In this document: positions 33,554 through 42,249 of the stretch, piece by piece
Position numbering within the stretch: the stretch's first letter is position 1
How the letters are laid out: each line of letters starts with the position of its first letter
Assembly: GCA_964435235.1 (NCBI GenBank)
Contig: CAYSXZ010000047.1
Coordinates: forward strand, 8,369-72,368
Reading direction: 5' to 3'
DNA: 64,000 nt
DNA from: JAVZJR01 sp964435235
GTDB taxonomy: Archaea; Micrarchaeota; Micrarchaeia; Anstonellales; Bilamarchaeaceae
The notes under the pieces: model-generated
The model's database searches: none
Told to the model about the DNA's origin: nothing
What the model saw: only the letters and a program-made list of their open reading frames with translations
Translations under genes and position numbers: made by a program

Positions 33554-34858
33554 TCATTTATTTTCATTTTTAGAACTCTTATACGAATACTCTTTTTCTA
33601 AGTACTCTTTTCTCCATTTCCAAAATCTTTTCACAAGTTCTTTATCGCCAAGTCCTTCGAACACTTTTTTTAAACCGTAGCAGACATTTCCTCCATAGTC
33701 AAAATCGAATAGTATACTAGATGAGTCGTCGTAGTTCTTTTCCGCAATTTTCTGCCCTAAGTTGCGAATGTCTTCATCCTTATGTTTGCATGCTTCTTCC
33801 AATAGTGCCTTCGAAGCCTCTAAAGGAATCTTCTCAGTTAAAGGCCCATACTTCTTACAAAGCTGCTTTATCCTGGGCTCATACCACTTATAAATCTTAT
33901 ATGCCCTCTTATATCCATCCAACAGAATCTCTTTAACATCAGTTCCAATTTTTGGGTCGTTTCCCATCTTAACCAGATTGTCGATGGAGTCTAGGTAGCA
34001 ACTGCTTTTACTCAGTTTATCTATTTCAGCCTTTACTTTTACACTAAATTTTATATCTTCATACTGCGGAGTTGACTGTCTTGTTGTGTTTGACTTAATC
34101 TCGATGGAAGGGAGCGAAATCATCGTCTCTGCCTTCTCATAATTTTTGCTCGAATCATCGCTCTGTCGTTTTAAACCAACAAGTTCTTTTTGGAAGAGTG
34201 AACATATATAGTCTGCTACATCTTCATCGCCACGTTGTTCCGCCATGGTAAAGATTTCTTTGAAGATGTCAGCGATGATTCCACGAATCCGTCCTGCTCT
34301 TTCATATTCCTCAGAAAATTTGCTGTTGGAAGAGCGCTCCTCTCTTGCCTTGTCAAATTTATCTTTAAGAAGCGGTATGAGGATATAATAATCTATCGAA
34401 TTTAATAATTCTTTTTTTGTAGATTCAACTTTATTCGCATCGTCTATATCGCCCAAAGATGAAAGCAACTGCTCGGCCCTCTTTCTCTGAGCATCTTTCC
34501 GCGTTTTTCCGATTTCTTTTAAAGATTCCGAGAGGATGGTTGTGCCATATTTTTTTAGCATGCGGTTTATTGCTCTTACTGCCTCCTTATCGAGCTCTTC
34601 GTATGCAAGGGCGTCCACAAGCGGCTTTATTGCTTTTTTGCCAATCTTTTCTATTTTCAAGTAGTCTTTTCTAACCAAGGATGAAAAAACAATAACTTCT
34701 AAATTCTGCTTTTTCAGTTTTTTGTCTTTGATCTCTTCTGCAAGTTTGCGATAAAGACTTTCGTTTCCTTCATGAAGCGCCTCTTTGAACTTCTGCCAAA
34801 GGTGGTTGTTTTGCTCCTTTTGTTTATTCCCTGGTCTCAAAAACCTCAACAAATGCAT
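33554..34858 (-). CDS. Hypothetical helical-repeat protein
   Basis: A 434-residue soluble, almost all-helical, highly charged protein. The N-terminal third (about 35-125) has HEAT-like helical pairs (IGKKAIKPLVDALAYEELDK, EAVRAINRMLKKYG). A polar linker near 240-270 separates it from a second helical domain (275-425). No catalytic motif, signal peptide or membrane helix is evident. It lies 18 bp after the decayed gene's start and could once have formed an operon with it. Function unknown. Confidence 0.6.
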   Translation of the reverse strand: MHLLRFLRPGNKQKEQNNHLWQKFKEALHEGNESLYRKLAEEIKDKKLKKQNLEVIVFSSLVRKDYLKIEKIGKKAIKPLVDALAYEELDKEAVRAINRMLKKYGTTILSESLKEIGKTRKDAQRKRAEQLLSSLGDIDDANKVESTKKELLNSIDYYILIPLLKDKFDKAREERSSNSKFSEEYERAGRIRGIIADIFKEIFTMAEQRGDEDVADYICSLFQKELVGLKRQSDDSSKNYEKAETMISLPSIEIKSNTTRQSTPQYEDIKFSVKVKAEIDKLSKSSCYLDSIDNLVKMGNDPKIGTDVKEILLDGYKRAYKIYKWYEPRIKQLCKKYGPLTEKIPLEASKALLEEACKHKDEDIRNLGQKIAEKNYDDSSSILFDFDYGGNVCYGLKKVFEGLGDKELVKRFWKWRKEYLEKEYSYKSSKNENK

Positions 34859-34892
34859 GTGTTATTTTATATATGGTTGAGTTTTTAAGTGT

Positions 34893-35435
34893 TTACTTAC
34901 TGCGCCATTCGCATCTTTGATTTACGCATTTGCAGGAAAGACCGTAAGATTGGGCATTATAGCATTCTCGGTACTCGCATGTTGTGGCGATCGGCTCCTC
35001 GTATTTAGATTGGCATACTTGCCCTGAGCATCCTCCAGCAATGCAGTCAGAATCAGAGGAGCATGGACCGTTAGTTGACCAACCGCAGAAATGATTTGGT
35101 TGCTGCCCTGCACACTGATCCCATACTATAAGAGAATTATCGCATGAGCTGTACCAACCCTCTGAACGTGTTCCGATTGCACCGCATTCTGCCTTGCATT
35201 TTGCACAGTTGTCATATCTTATCAACTTTCCATCCCTGTACCATCCCTCGCTTCTCGTTCCTATTGCACCACAGTAGGGAATACCAGGACTTCCTTCACC
35301 AGTGCTCTCATTTACACTATTGTTTATCGTATCATTTGTAGTAGTGTCATTCACACCCCCAGTGGATGGCGGTTGCTGAATACATCCAAAAGCAAGAATC
35401 GCACCTAAAAGCAATATTCCAAACAGTATTCTCAT
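34893..35435 (-). CDS. Cysteine-rich lipoprotein with internal duplication
   Basis: A 180-residue exported lipoprotein. A signal peptide of about 17 residues ends in the lipobox AFGC, followed by a Ser/Thr/Asn linker. The mature part has about 17 cysteines and an exact internal repeat CGAIGTRSEGWY (two copies about 31 residues apart), each followed by a short D/N-rich turn with further cysteines. This suggests small disulfide-stabilised modules on the cell surface. It overlaps by 4 bp the gene for a membrane-anchored transcription regulator, so the two are translated together. Confidence 0.7.
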   Translation of the reverse strand: MRILFGILLLGAILAFGCIQQPPSTGGVNDTTTNDTINNSVNESTGEGSPGIPYCGAIGTRSEGWYRDGKLIRYDNCAKCKAECGAIGTRSEGWYSSCDNSLIVWDQCAGQQPNHFCGWSTNGPCSSDSDCIAGGCSGQVCQSKYEEPIATTCEYRECYNAQSYGLSCKCVNQRCEWRSK

Positions 35436-36004
35436 ATTATCGACCTTCCTTTTCGTCCTTTCATTAGCAAGAGCAATGATACTCCTACTATCAAAAGGCC
35501 TAATAAAACTAAAATGAGCGAGAAGTCGTTTGTTGTCGTGATGGAAATTGCTGTCCCGGTTTCCTGATGTGGAACTGCTTCTGCTGTCTTAACGAGAGCA
35601 TCTCCAGCAAACACCATTTCTCCCTCGGCTTGTGTGGTCATGCCCTTTTCAGTCAAACCATATATTCCGTAAAGCGAAATAAGGATGCCAAAGATGCATG
35701 TCGCAATAAGTATGACAACTCGCTTTGGCCCCTCCTCGCCAACAAGCTTTCTTCCGTCTTTCGTGAGCGTGTAATACTTCCATATGTTCGTTGAAGGAAC
35801 CTGCTCTATGAGCCTTCCCTTTATTAGAATATCAAGGTGCTCCTTTGCTGTCGTCTTTGAAATCTTAAGCGCCTCTGCAATTTCAGAAAGTGTGTAATTT
35901 CTTTTCTTAAGCAGTTTCAATATCTCGGTTCTAGTCTCTGAAGTGAGCGACCTAAACGTTTTTTGATCCATCACAATCGCATCTTCGATTCCTCGTTCGT
36001 CCAT
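35432..36004 (-). CDS. Membrane-anchored winged-helix regulator
   Basis: A 190-residue one-component regulator. An ArsR-like winged helix occupies about 12-82 (TSETRTEILKLLKKRNYTLS, then EIAEALKISKTTAKEHLDIL). It is followed by a membrane helix (VVILIATCIFGILISLYGIY, 95-114), an external loop of about 40 residues, a second helix (FSLILVLLGLLIVGVSLLLL) and a short basic tail. The layout implies that an external signal is passed to a DNA-binding domain at the membrane. The coupled lipoprotein gene overlapping its stop by 4 bp may supply the sensor. The target is unknown. Confidence 0.78.
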   Translation of the reverse strand: MDERGIEDAIVMDQKTFRSLTSETRTEILKLLKKRNYTLSEIAEALKISKTTAKEHLDILIKGRLIEQVPSTNIWKYYTLTKDGRKLVGEEGPKRVVILIATCIFGILISLYGIYGLTEKGMTTQAEGEMVFAGDALVKTAEAVPHQETGTAISITTTNDFSLILVLLGLLIVGVSLLLLMKGRKGRSII

Positions 36005-36129
36005 GTATTGAGATTAATGCGGATACATTTATAAAGAAAAAGAAATCGTCAGGTTTTTTACTTACTTCGCAAATTTCGTTTGCCCTACGCATGTACGTTT
36101 TATAAATCTTTCTAACTCTAAAACAAATT

Positions 36130-36561
36130 ATGGGTTCAGATTTGAAAGTAGGAGACATAATGACTAAAAAAGTCATAGTTATCCCGTACGGGAAGAACAT
36201 CCAAGATGTCGCAAAGCTGATGAAGAAAAACGAGATCGGCTCGATTGTCGTTGTAGAAGATATGACAAATAAAAGGGCCAAGGGAATAATAACTGAGAGA
36301 GATATTGTACACAACATCATTGCAAAAGGAAAAGACCCGTACAAGACTCTAGTAGAGGAAGTAATGTCAAAACCCCTTAGAGTCATAAAGCCTGATACTC
36401 CGATAGAAGATGCGGCTAAGGCAATGAGGGAGAATAGGATTAAAAGATTGCCAGTCGTTGACGAAGAGAACGAGCTCGTAGGGATAATAAGCGAGGGAGA
36501 CATAATGAAGGTGTTTCCCCTTGTAGTAGATCTTATAGAAGAAAAGGCTTCCCTAAGATGA
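36130..36561 (+). CDS. CBS domain pair protein
   Basis: A 143-residue protein formed by two CBS domains: VGDIMTKKVIVIPYGKNIQD with GSIVVVEDM...KGIITERDIV (first), and VEEVMSKPLRVIKPDTPIED with KRLPVVDEENELVGIISEGD (second). CBS pairs bind adenine nucleotides and act as energy sensors, here without a fused enzyme. It starts at an ATG about 28 nt after TTTTATAAAT (36096-36105), so it is leaderless. It is divergent from the membrane regulator. A strong hairpin follows its stop codon. Confidence 0.88.
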   Translation: MGSDLKVGDIMTKKVIVIPYGKNIQDVAKLMKKNEIGSIVVVEDMTNKRAKGIITERDIVHNIIAKGKDPYKTLVEEVMSKPLRVIKPDTPIEDAAKAMRENRIKRLPVVDEENELVGIISEGDIMKVFPLVVDLIEEKASLR

Positions 36562-36569
36562 ATACTCAT

Positions 36570-36629
36570 GCTGTGCATGGATGGCCGGCAGAGCTTAAAG
36601 CCATGAAGTTTTGGTCAACAATGCACAGC
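36570..36629 (+). ncRNA. Long imperfect hairpin after the CBS gene (candidate structured RNA)
   Basis: A 9-bp stem GCTGTGCAT (36570-36578) with ATGCACAGC (36621-36629) extends, past two single mismatches, into TGGCC/GGTCA (36582-36586 with 36613-36617), giving about 15 pairs. The apex contains a GGC...GCC mini-stem. It lies 9 nt after a stop codon in a 111-bp gap. There is no U-run typical of an archaeal terminator and no clear box C/D motifs. It may be a 3' UTR structure, an H/ACA-like RNA or a small mobile relic. Confidence 0.3.
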
Positions 36630-36672
36630 TCATCGCACTCCTACTTATTCTATCTAGCCCATAGGTAAGAAC

Positions 36673-37083
36673 GTGAAATATGGAAAAAGGGCTGAAATGA
36701 GAAAAAAATACAAGACGCTCCAGCGATTACTCCGTCTCATAGAGAACAGGGTTGTTCTTGTAGAAGGTAAGCGAGACAAAAAAGCGCTTGAAGAACTTGG
36801 TTGTAGAAGAGTGATAACAATATCTGGGAGGGCGCGGAATGTTTGCGAAAGTCTTAGATACGAAACCGAACCAATTGTAATAGCGACCGACCTAGACGAA
36901 AGCGGAAACGAACTTGCACGGATGGTAAAAGAGGAATTGGAGGGGTTGTCTCTCTCTGCTGACGATGAGACGAGGATACGTCTATCTAAGGTGCTTAGAA
37001 TAAAACATTTCGAAAATGCAAAAAGAGGTTTTGACGATCTAATCGAGGAGATAATGAAAATGGATTTAGAGAAGGTGAGGTGA
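36673..37083 (+). CDS. Small Toprim domain protein
   Basis: A 136-residue stand-alone Toprim protein of the archaeal UPF0292 type. The Toprim glutamate motif is VVLVEGKRDKKAL and the DxD motif is IVIATDLDESGNELA. Toprim folds cut or join nucleic acids with metal ions; this group may act in rRNA or other RNA processing, as RNase M5 does, but it is not characterised to my knowledge. It starts at GTG 36673, with AGGTAAGA just upstream; ATG at 36697 is an alternative. Its stop overlaps the dnaG region by 4 bp, so the two are coupled. Confidence 0.82.
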   Translation: MKYGKRAEMRKKYKTLQRLLRLIENRVVLVEGKRDKKALEELGCRRVITISGRARNVCESLRYETEPIVIATDLDESGNELARMVKEELEGLSLSADDETRIRLSKVLRIKHFENAKRGFDDLIEEIMKMDLEKVR

Positions 37084-37088
37084 AGGTT

Positions 37089-38402
37089 ATGGCAAAAACA
37101 TATATAGATACTGTAAAATACCTGGTTTACACAGATATAGAAATAGATGGTCTTGTTGAAAAACCAGACGTAGTAGGTGCAATATTCGGGCAAACAGAGG
37201 GGCTTCTAGGCGACGAGCTCGATTTGCGCGAATTGCAGAAAAACGGTAGGATAGGAAGAATAGAAGTGGAGCTTCAAGGAAAGGGAGGAAAGACTGTCGG
37301 CACAATAAAGATACCAAGCAGCCTCGACATGGTTGAAACATGTATAATAGCAGCGGCTCTAGAAACAGTGGATAGGGTTGGACCGTGCGAGGCTAAAATG
37401 AAGGTCACAAAGGTCGAGGATACAAGAAGCGTAAAGAGAAAAGTACTGCTGAATAGAGCAAAGGAGCTTCTTAGAAATCTTGTGACAACGGAAATACCAG
37501 AAAGTAGAGAAATAACAGATATGGTAAGAGACGAGGTAAAGATTGCCGAAATAATGGAATATGGGCCGGATAAACTTCCTGCTGGTCCGGGCGTCAACTT
37601 AAGTCAGGAAATAATAATCGTGGAGGGAAGAGCTGACGTTGTAAATCTACTAAAGAATAATATCACGAATGTGATCGCAATAGAAGGGGCAAAAGTACCT
37701 GCTAGTCTTGTCGAGCTTTCAAAGAGAAAAGAAGTTACTGTATTCCTCGATGGCGATCGTGGCGGAGACATCATCCTTAACGAGCTTATCCAAGGCGGTG
37801 TTGAGATAGATTACGTAGCAAGAGCCCCTATAGGGATGGAGGTCGAGGAATTAACAAGAAAAGAACTTATAAAATGCATAAGGAACAAGGTGCCGTTTGA
37901 GCAGGGAGAGGAGGTTGTGAAAGGGGTTCAACTTGAGAAACAACCAAGAAGAATGGAAGAGTTTAAAACACAAAAAAAGAGAGAACTGCCGTCCGTCCAC
38001 CCCATTGTTCACCCCCGTTACATGCCTCAGAGAGGTATTGCACAAGAGCCTATAGTTGTAACAGAAGAGAAAGGAGAACAGGCAGCAAGCGAAGAGAAAA
38101 AGCCTCTTCCGAAAATAGTTGGTGGAAAAGAAGGTTTTCTTGCAGAACTTAATGAACTTGAAAATACCTTGAATGCAAGATTCTATAACATAAACTACGA
38201 AAGGATTGCTGAGGTTCCAGTAAGGGACGTCATAAAGAAACTAAGTGAAAGCAGGGATATAAACGCGATAGTGTTCGATGGTATCATAACCCAGCGTCTC
38301 GTGGACCTTGCAGCAAAGCAAGGAGTAAAAACTCTCGTAGGACTGAAGATAGGTAATGTGAATAAAACCCCTGAAGGAATAGAGATAATAACCAAGAGCT
38401 AG
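37089..38402 (+). CDS. dnaG: Archaeal DnaG primase-like protein
   Basis: A 437-residue archaeal DnaG. The N-terminal domain (VKYLVYTDIEIDGLVEKPDV, AIFGQTEGLLGDELDLRELQ) is followed by a Toprim domain with IIIVEGRADVVNLLK and the metal-binding VFLDGDRGGD. The linker contains basic/acidic low-complexity sequence and the C-terminus is a conserved archaeal domain. In archaea DnaG binds the RNA exosome and has some primase activity. The ATG at 37089 lies just after GAGGTGA. It is coupled to the preceding Toprim gene. Confidence 0.93.
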   Translation: MAKTYIDTVKYLVYTDIEIDGLVEKPDVVGAIFGQTEGLLGDELDLRELQKNGRIGRIEVELQGKGGKTVGTIKIPSSLDMVETCIIAAALETVDRVGPCEAKMKVTKVEDTRSVKRKVLLNRAKELLRNLVTTEIPESREITDMVRDEVKIAEIMEYGPDKLPAGPGVNLSQEIIIVEGRADVVNLLKNNITNVIAIEGAKVPASLVELSKRKEVTVFLDGDRGGDIILNELIQGGVEIDYVARAPIGMEVEELTRKELIKCIRNKVPFEQGEEVVKGVQLEKQPRRMEEFKTQKKRELPSVHPIVHPRYMPQRGIAQEPIVVTEEKGEQAASEEKKPLPKIVGGKEGFLAELNELENTLNARFYNINYERIAEVPVRDVIKKLSESRDINAIVFDGIITQRLVDLAAKQGVKTLVGLKIGNVNKTPEGIEIITKS

Positions 38403-38447
38403 CATTTTTGGCAAAGAAATTTAAAGTTTGTTAGGCGAGAGAGTAGT

Positions 38448-39659
38448 ATGACATCTAAAAAAGCAATACTATTTATAATAGATGGACTTGGGGATTTACC
38501 GACACCTAAAACGCCGCTTCAAGCCGCAAAGAAACCAAATCTTGATAGGCTTGCAAAAAACGGATGCACTGGTTTGCTAAGCCCGCTTGGAAGAGGTGTT
38601 GTTCCTGGGAGCGACACCAGTCATCTTAGATTGCTCGGTTATGATCCCGAGGCATTCTACTGTGGGAGAGGTCCTCTTGAAGCACTTGGGGTTGGGATGA
38701 AATTAGAAGAAGGAGATGTTGCATTTAGGGCGAATTTTGCAACTGTGAAAAATGGGCAGGTCGTTGACAGAAGGGCAGGAAGAATACCAACCAGTGAGGC
38801 AAGAGAATTGGAAAAATACCTAAGCACGAAAATAGAAGATGTTGAAATAATCTTCAAGCACTCTGTGCAACATAGAGGGGTGGTTGTTTTCCGCGGCAGT
38901 GGTTTAAGTCCTATGGTTTCTGATACAGACCCACACGGTGAAGGGCAAGTTGCAGAATGCATTCCATGCGATCAGATCGGAGAAGCATCCAAAACAGCCA
39001 GAATAGTTAATAAGTATATGAAATTTGCAATTCAAAGATTATCCGAGGTACCTGAGAATAAAGAAAGAATAAGAAAGAACCTTCCTCCTGCGAATGCTCT
39101 TCTTCTTAGGGGTGCGGGTGCCTACAAAAAGGTACCTAGTATAATAGAAAGGTTTGGATTGAATTCTGTTTGCATAGCTGGAGGGGCGCTTTATCGCGGG
39201 GTAGCTACTTATATCGGCATGGATGTTTATATGGTTCTTGGCGATCCTTCAACTGGCATGATAAAGCTTGAGGAAAAGGTTAAAGCTGTAGAGAATGCGA
39301 TTAAGAATTATGATTTTATATTTCTTCATGTAAAGGCGACCGATAACTACGGCCACGATGGCGATTTCAAAGGCAAAAAGGAAACTATAGAAAAGATAGA
39401 TAAAGAGATCATCCCTGTGCTTGAAAGGAGCGGTGCGTATTTGATAATAACCGGAGATCATTCTACTCCATGCTCAAGAAGAGAACATTCAGGCCATGAG
39501 GTTCCGATACTTATATACGGAAGGGACGAAAGACCAGACAAGGTAAAGAAGTTTGACGAAATAAGCTGTATGGCTGGAGGTCTTGGCCACATAGAAGGAA
39601 AGGATGTCATGCCAATTATTCTAAATCTTATCGGAAAAGCGGAGAAGTATGGAAGTTAG
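38448..39659 (+). CDS. apgM: 2,3-bisphosphoglycerate-independent phosphoglycerate mutase (archaeal type)
   Basis: A 403-residue archaeal iPGM of the alkaline phosphatase superfamily. It interconverts 3- and 2-phosphoglycerate in glycolysis and gluconeogenesis. The N-terminal metal site is IIDGLGD, the catalytic serine is in VPGSDTSHLRLLGYDP (Ser58), and later metal ligands are in HVKATDNYGHDGD and ITGDHSTPC. Length is typical. TATA-like ATTTAAAG is 25-30 nt upstream of the ATG, so it is probably leaderless. It indicates at least part of a central carbon pathway in this organism. Confidence 0.95.
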   Translation: MTSKKAILFIIDGLGDLPTPKTPLQAAKKPNLDRLAKNGCTGLLSPLGRGVVPGSDTSHLRLLGYDPEAFYCGRGPLEALGVGMKLEEGDVAFRANFATVKNGQVVDRRAGRIPTSEARELEKYLSTKIEDVEIIFKHSVQHRGVVVFRGSGLSPMVSDTDPHGEGQVAECIPCDQIGEASKTARIVNKYMKFAIQRLSEVPENKERIRKNLPPANALLLRGAGAYKKVPSIIERFGLNSVCIAGGALYRGVATYIGMDVYMVLGDPSTGMIKLEEKVKAVENAIKNYDFIFLHVKATDNYGHDGDFKGKKETIEKIDKEIIPVLERSGAYLIITGDHSTPCSRREHSGHEVPILIYGRDERPDKVKKFDEISCMAGGLGHIEGKDVMPIILNLIGKAEKYGS

Positions 39660-39678
39660 GCACTCATTTATTGATATG

Positions 39679-40248
39679 TTATTTCTTCTTAAGTTTCATG
39701 AGTAAATCATAGAATATTTCTGCGTTTATCCATTCGCAGCCTATCTTGTCAGCGAATTTTATAACGCCTTCATCAGAGGTTACAATAGGCGCATCGAGCT
39801 CCTTTGCGAGAAGGAGAAGCTCAAAATCTTCTTTGCTGTCTAAAATCCCAGCACGGAGAAGAGAGCGGTATTTCTCCCTCAACCTTTTCAGCTTCTCCGG
39901 ATTGTTTGGCCTGTTATCCACTGCAAATTCCTCTGCAAGCCTAAGTCCCCTATTTATTCTTTCTCTTATGTCTTCTATGAAATCCTCGAATACAGCTGCT
40001 GGAAGATAGATCGCATGCATGTTTGCAGATCTTTTCTTTATGAACACTTCCCATTCTTTCGTTGTCTTAGCATCCAGGAATGTGTAGAGTTCCTTGATTA
40101 CAAGCGGTGGCATGTAGAAGTCGACATCTAAATCGCTTGTTTTTTTAATGAAGGATCGCACTGCTTCGCTTGGAGTCTTGCCAAACCTTTTCCTTGCTGC
40201 TGGATTTACGAAAAGAGACGTATCGATAACAAATCTTTTCTCAGGCAT
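39679..40248 (-). CDS. PIN domain protein (RNA ligase partner family)
   Basis: A 189-residue PIN-like nuclease domain protein. The first acidic cluster is FVIDTSLFVNPAARKRFG, the middle acids are in FYMPPLVIKELYTFLD, and the end has ILDSKEDFELLLLAKELDAP with VTSDEGVIKFADKIGC. This pattern fits the archaeal RNA ligase partner group, usually found near an ATP-dependent RNA ligase; no ligase gene is in the window. It probably cuts or binds RNA. It is convergent with apgM, 19 bp apart. Confidence 0.82.
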   Translation of the reverse strand: MPEKRFVIDTSLFVNPAARKRFGKTPSEAVRSFIKKTSDLDVDFYMPPLVIKELYTFLDAKTTKEWEVFIKKRSANMHAIYLPAAVFEDFIEDIRERINRGLRLAEEFAVDNRPNNPEKLKRLREKYRSLLRAGILDSKEDFELLLLAKELDAPIVTSDEGVIKFADKIGCEWINAEIFYDLLMKLKKK

Positions 40249-40289
40249 GATTGACTATCGCATAGCAGAATTAAAACCTTTCGCTGCGA

Positions 40290-41297
40290 ATGGCTTGCAT
40301 GAAAATGGTTCCATTCGATGAATATCAGCATGCGGCAAATGAAAAATTTTACAAGAAGGCCGGTCTCTCGTTTAGTAAGAAATTCAAAACCTTTGCATCT
40401 GATACAAGGTTTGCGATGGCGCTAGCAACAGATTTCTATAAAAGAATGAAAGCACGCATAAAGCAGAAGGAAACGCTTAGGGTATACGAATTTGGAATAG
40501 GAGAGGGGAGCCTTGGCGTGAGATTTCTTCTGGAACTAAGAAAACTCAGTGAAACGCTCGCTGAAAATACACTTTATTACTTCTGCGATTTTTCTGAAGA
40601 ACTCATAAAAAATGCGGTAGGCAGAGCAGATGCATTTGGTTTCAATGCTGAAGGGGTAGTCTATGATGGAATAAGAGAACCAGAATTCCTTACCGAACCA
40701 GATTATATATTTATGAGCGAATTTTATGATGACCTGCCAACGAAGATATTGCTGCGCAACGAGAAGGAAGTTCTGGAGATTATGATGGAAGGAAAAAAAC
40801 AAACACTCGCAACGTTCGAAGGAGACGAAAAAATTTACACATATATGGAAAAAATGCCTGAAGGCTATTACATTCCGATAAATATAACCGCCAAGAGACA
40901 TCTGGATTTCTGTGCATCTTCGCTTGCTAAGGATGGTTGCATTGATATTTTTGATTACGGATTCAGAAGCACAGACGAAATAAAAAAGATACCAAAAGAT
41001 ATGTGGAACAACTCAGTAATGCGGGAATACGACGGACAGATTACAACCGATGTAAATTTTGATTTTCTCTCTGCCGGACTAAACGCAGAGATAGAAACGC
41101 AGCTCGAATTTGTCGAAAAGACTTTATGCAAAAAATTTTATGAAGTCGAAATGGATAGGTTGCGCTATCTCAGTGAAAAGGAGTTGAGATGCAGTAAGCG
41201 TAAACTAAAAAAATACGGCTATCCTTCCAATTTTTGGAAGGAAGCAAGCGAGTCCACTGGCTACATTCATATGAGGGTAAGAAGCAATAGCATCTGA
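40290..41297 (+). CDS. MidA-like (NDUFAF7 family) SAM-dependent methyltransferase
   Basis: A 335-residue Rossmann-fold methyltransferase. The SAM motif is LRVYEFGIGEGSLGVRFL (about 63-80). An SEFYDDLPTKIL segment and DIFDYGFRS are followed by the GQITTDVNFDFLSAG motif, which resembles the hallmark G-x-ITxxVDF of MidA/NDUFAF7. In eukaryotes that enzyme methylates an arginine in complex I subunit NDUFS2. No complex I genes are seen here, so the substrate is unknown. The assignment rests on motif order, not on an alignment. The start ATG is the first of three in the N-terminal ten codons. Confidence 0.65.
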   Translation: MACMKMVPFDEYQHAANEKFYKKAGLSFSKKFKTFASDTRFAMALATDFYKRMKARIKQKETLRVYEFGIGEGSLGVRFLLELRKLSETLAENTLYYFCDFSEELIKNAVGRADAFGFNAEGVVYDGIREPEFLTEPDYIFMSEFYDDLPTKILLRNEKEVLEIMMEGKKQTLATFEGDEKIYTYMEKMPEGYYIPINITAKRHLDFCASSLAKDGCIDIFDYGFRSTDEIKKIPKDMWNNSVMREYDGQITTDVNFDFLSAGLNAEIETQLEFVEKTLCKKFYEVEMDRLRYLSEKELRCSKRKLKKYGYPSNFWKEASESTGYIHMRVRSNSI

Positions 41298-41329
41298 ATT
41301 TAAATTATTATTCTGAAATATATAATACT

Positions 41330-42220
41330 ATGCGAATTCTCCTACAGTTTCCGGAAGGCCTGAAGAAGGAAGCTATCAGGCATGCTGAGAAATACGAAAA
41401 AGAAGGTCACGAGGTTTTCATTTCTGGTGCATCATGCTATGGTGGATGCGACCTTGCGCTTGATGAAGCTAAAGCAATAGGCGCGGAAAAGATAATTCAT
41501 TTTGGGCATGCACCATTTCTGAAGGGTAGCATTGGCATACCGGTCGAATATATCGAATACGCAATAGATGTTAATCTTGACGTGCTGAAAAACGCTGTCG
41601 GACAGATAAAAGAAAAAAGGATTGCTCTCGGAACTACTGTTCAACACATCCATCAATTCGGTGAAATTAAGCGGATTTTCGAAGCCTCGGGCAAAACAGT
41701 GTTTACGGGAAAGGGTGCGCTTGCATATTATGAAGGTCAGGTGCTTGGTTGCGATAACCTTGCAGTCACACAGTTTGGAGAGGCAGAGGCAATAGTTATT
41801 GTAGGGGATGGGCTTTTCCATGGTATAGGAATAGTAAGCAAAAAACCTGTTTATGTCATCCATCCAAAGAGTGGTACGGTGCGAAACATCACAGACGATA
41901 TAGAAAGGATTAGAAAGCGAAGGAGGGGCGCTATCGCAAAGGCGCTGGAGTGTAAAAGGTTCGCCATTCTAGTTAGCACAAAGCCCGGTCAGTTCAATCT
42001 AAGGGTTGCTAAAAAAATTAAGGACAAACTTCGTTCGGTTGGAAAAAAGGGGGAGATAATTATTGCGAATGAGTTCTCTCCTATTACGCTTGCAAATTTT
42101 ACAGAATTCGAATGCTACATTAATACCGCATGCCCAAGAATTGCAGATGATGCGGAGGAATTTGGAAAACCGATACTGAACCCAGACATGCTCGAAGAGA
42201 TGCTCTCCATGCTGCGTTAA
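41330..42220 (+). CDS. dph2: Diphthamide biosynthesis protein Dph2 (radical SAM-like)
   Basis: A 296-residue 2-(3-amino-3-carboxypropyl)histidine synthase, which modifies a histidine of elongation factor 2 using SAM and a [4Fe-4S] cluster. The three cluster cysteines map to C36 (SCYGGCD), C141 (VLGCDNLA) and C268 (INTACPRIADD). It is somewhat shorter than characterised archaeal Dph2 proteins (about 340), mostly at the N-terminus, but all three domains are present. The ATG is preceded by ATATATAATAC, suggesting a leaderless mRNA. Confidence 0.93.
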   Translation: MRILLQFPEGLKKEAIRHAEKYEKEGHEVFISGASCYGGCDLALDEAKAIGAEKIIHFGHAPFLKGSIGIPVEYIEYAIDVNLDVLKNAVGQIKEKRIALGTTVQHIHQFGEIKRIFEASGKTVFTGKGALAYYEGQVLGCDNLAVTQFGEAEAIVIVGDGLFHGIGIVSKKPVYVIHPKSGTVRNITDDIERIRKRRRGAIAKALECKRFAILVSTKPGQFNLRVAKKIKDKLRSVGKKGEIIIANEFSPITLANFTEFECYINTACPRIADDAEEFGKPILNPDMLEEMLSMLR

Positions 42221-42249
42221 ATCGAACTCCTTCACATAGATCAGATAAA

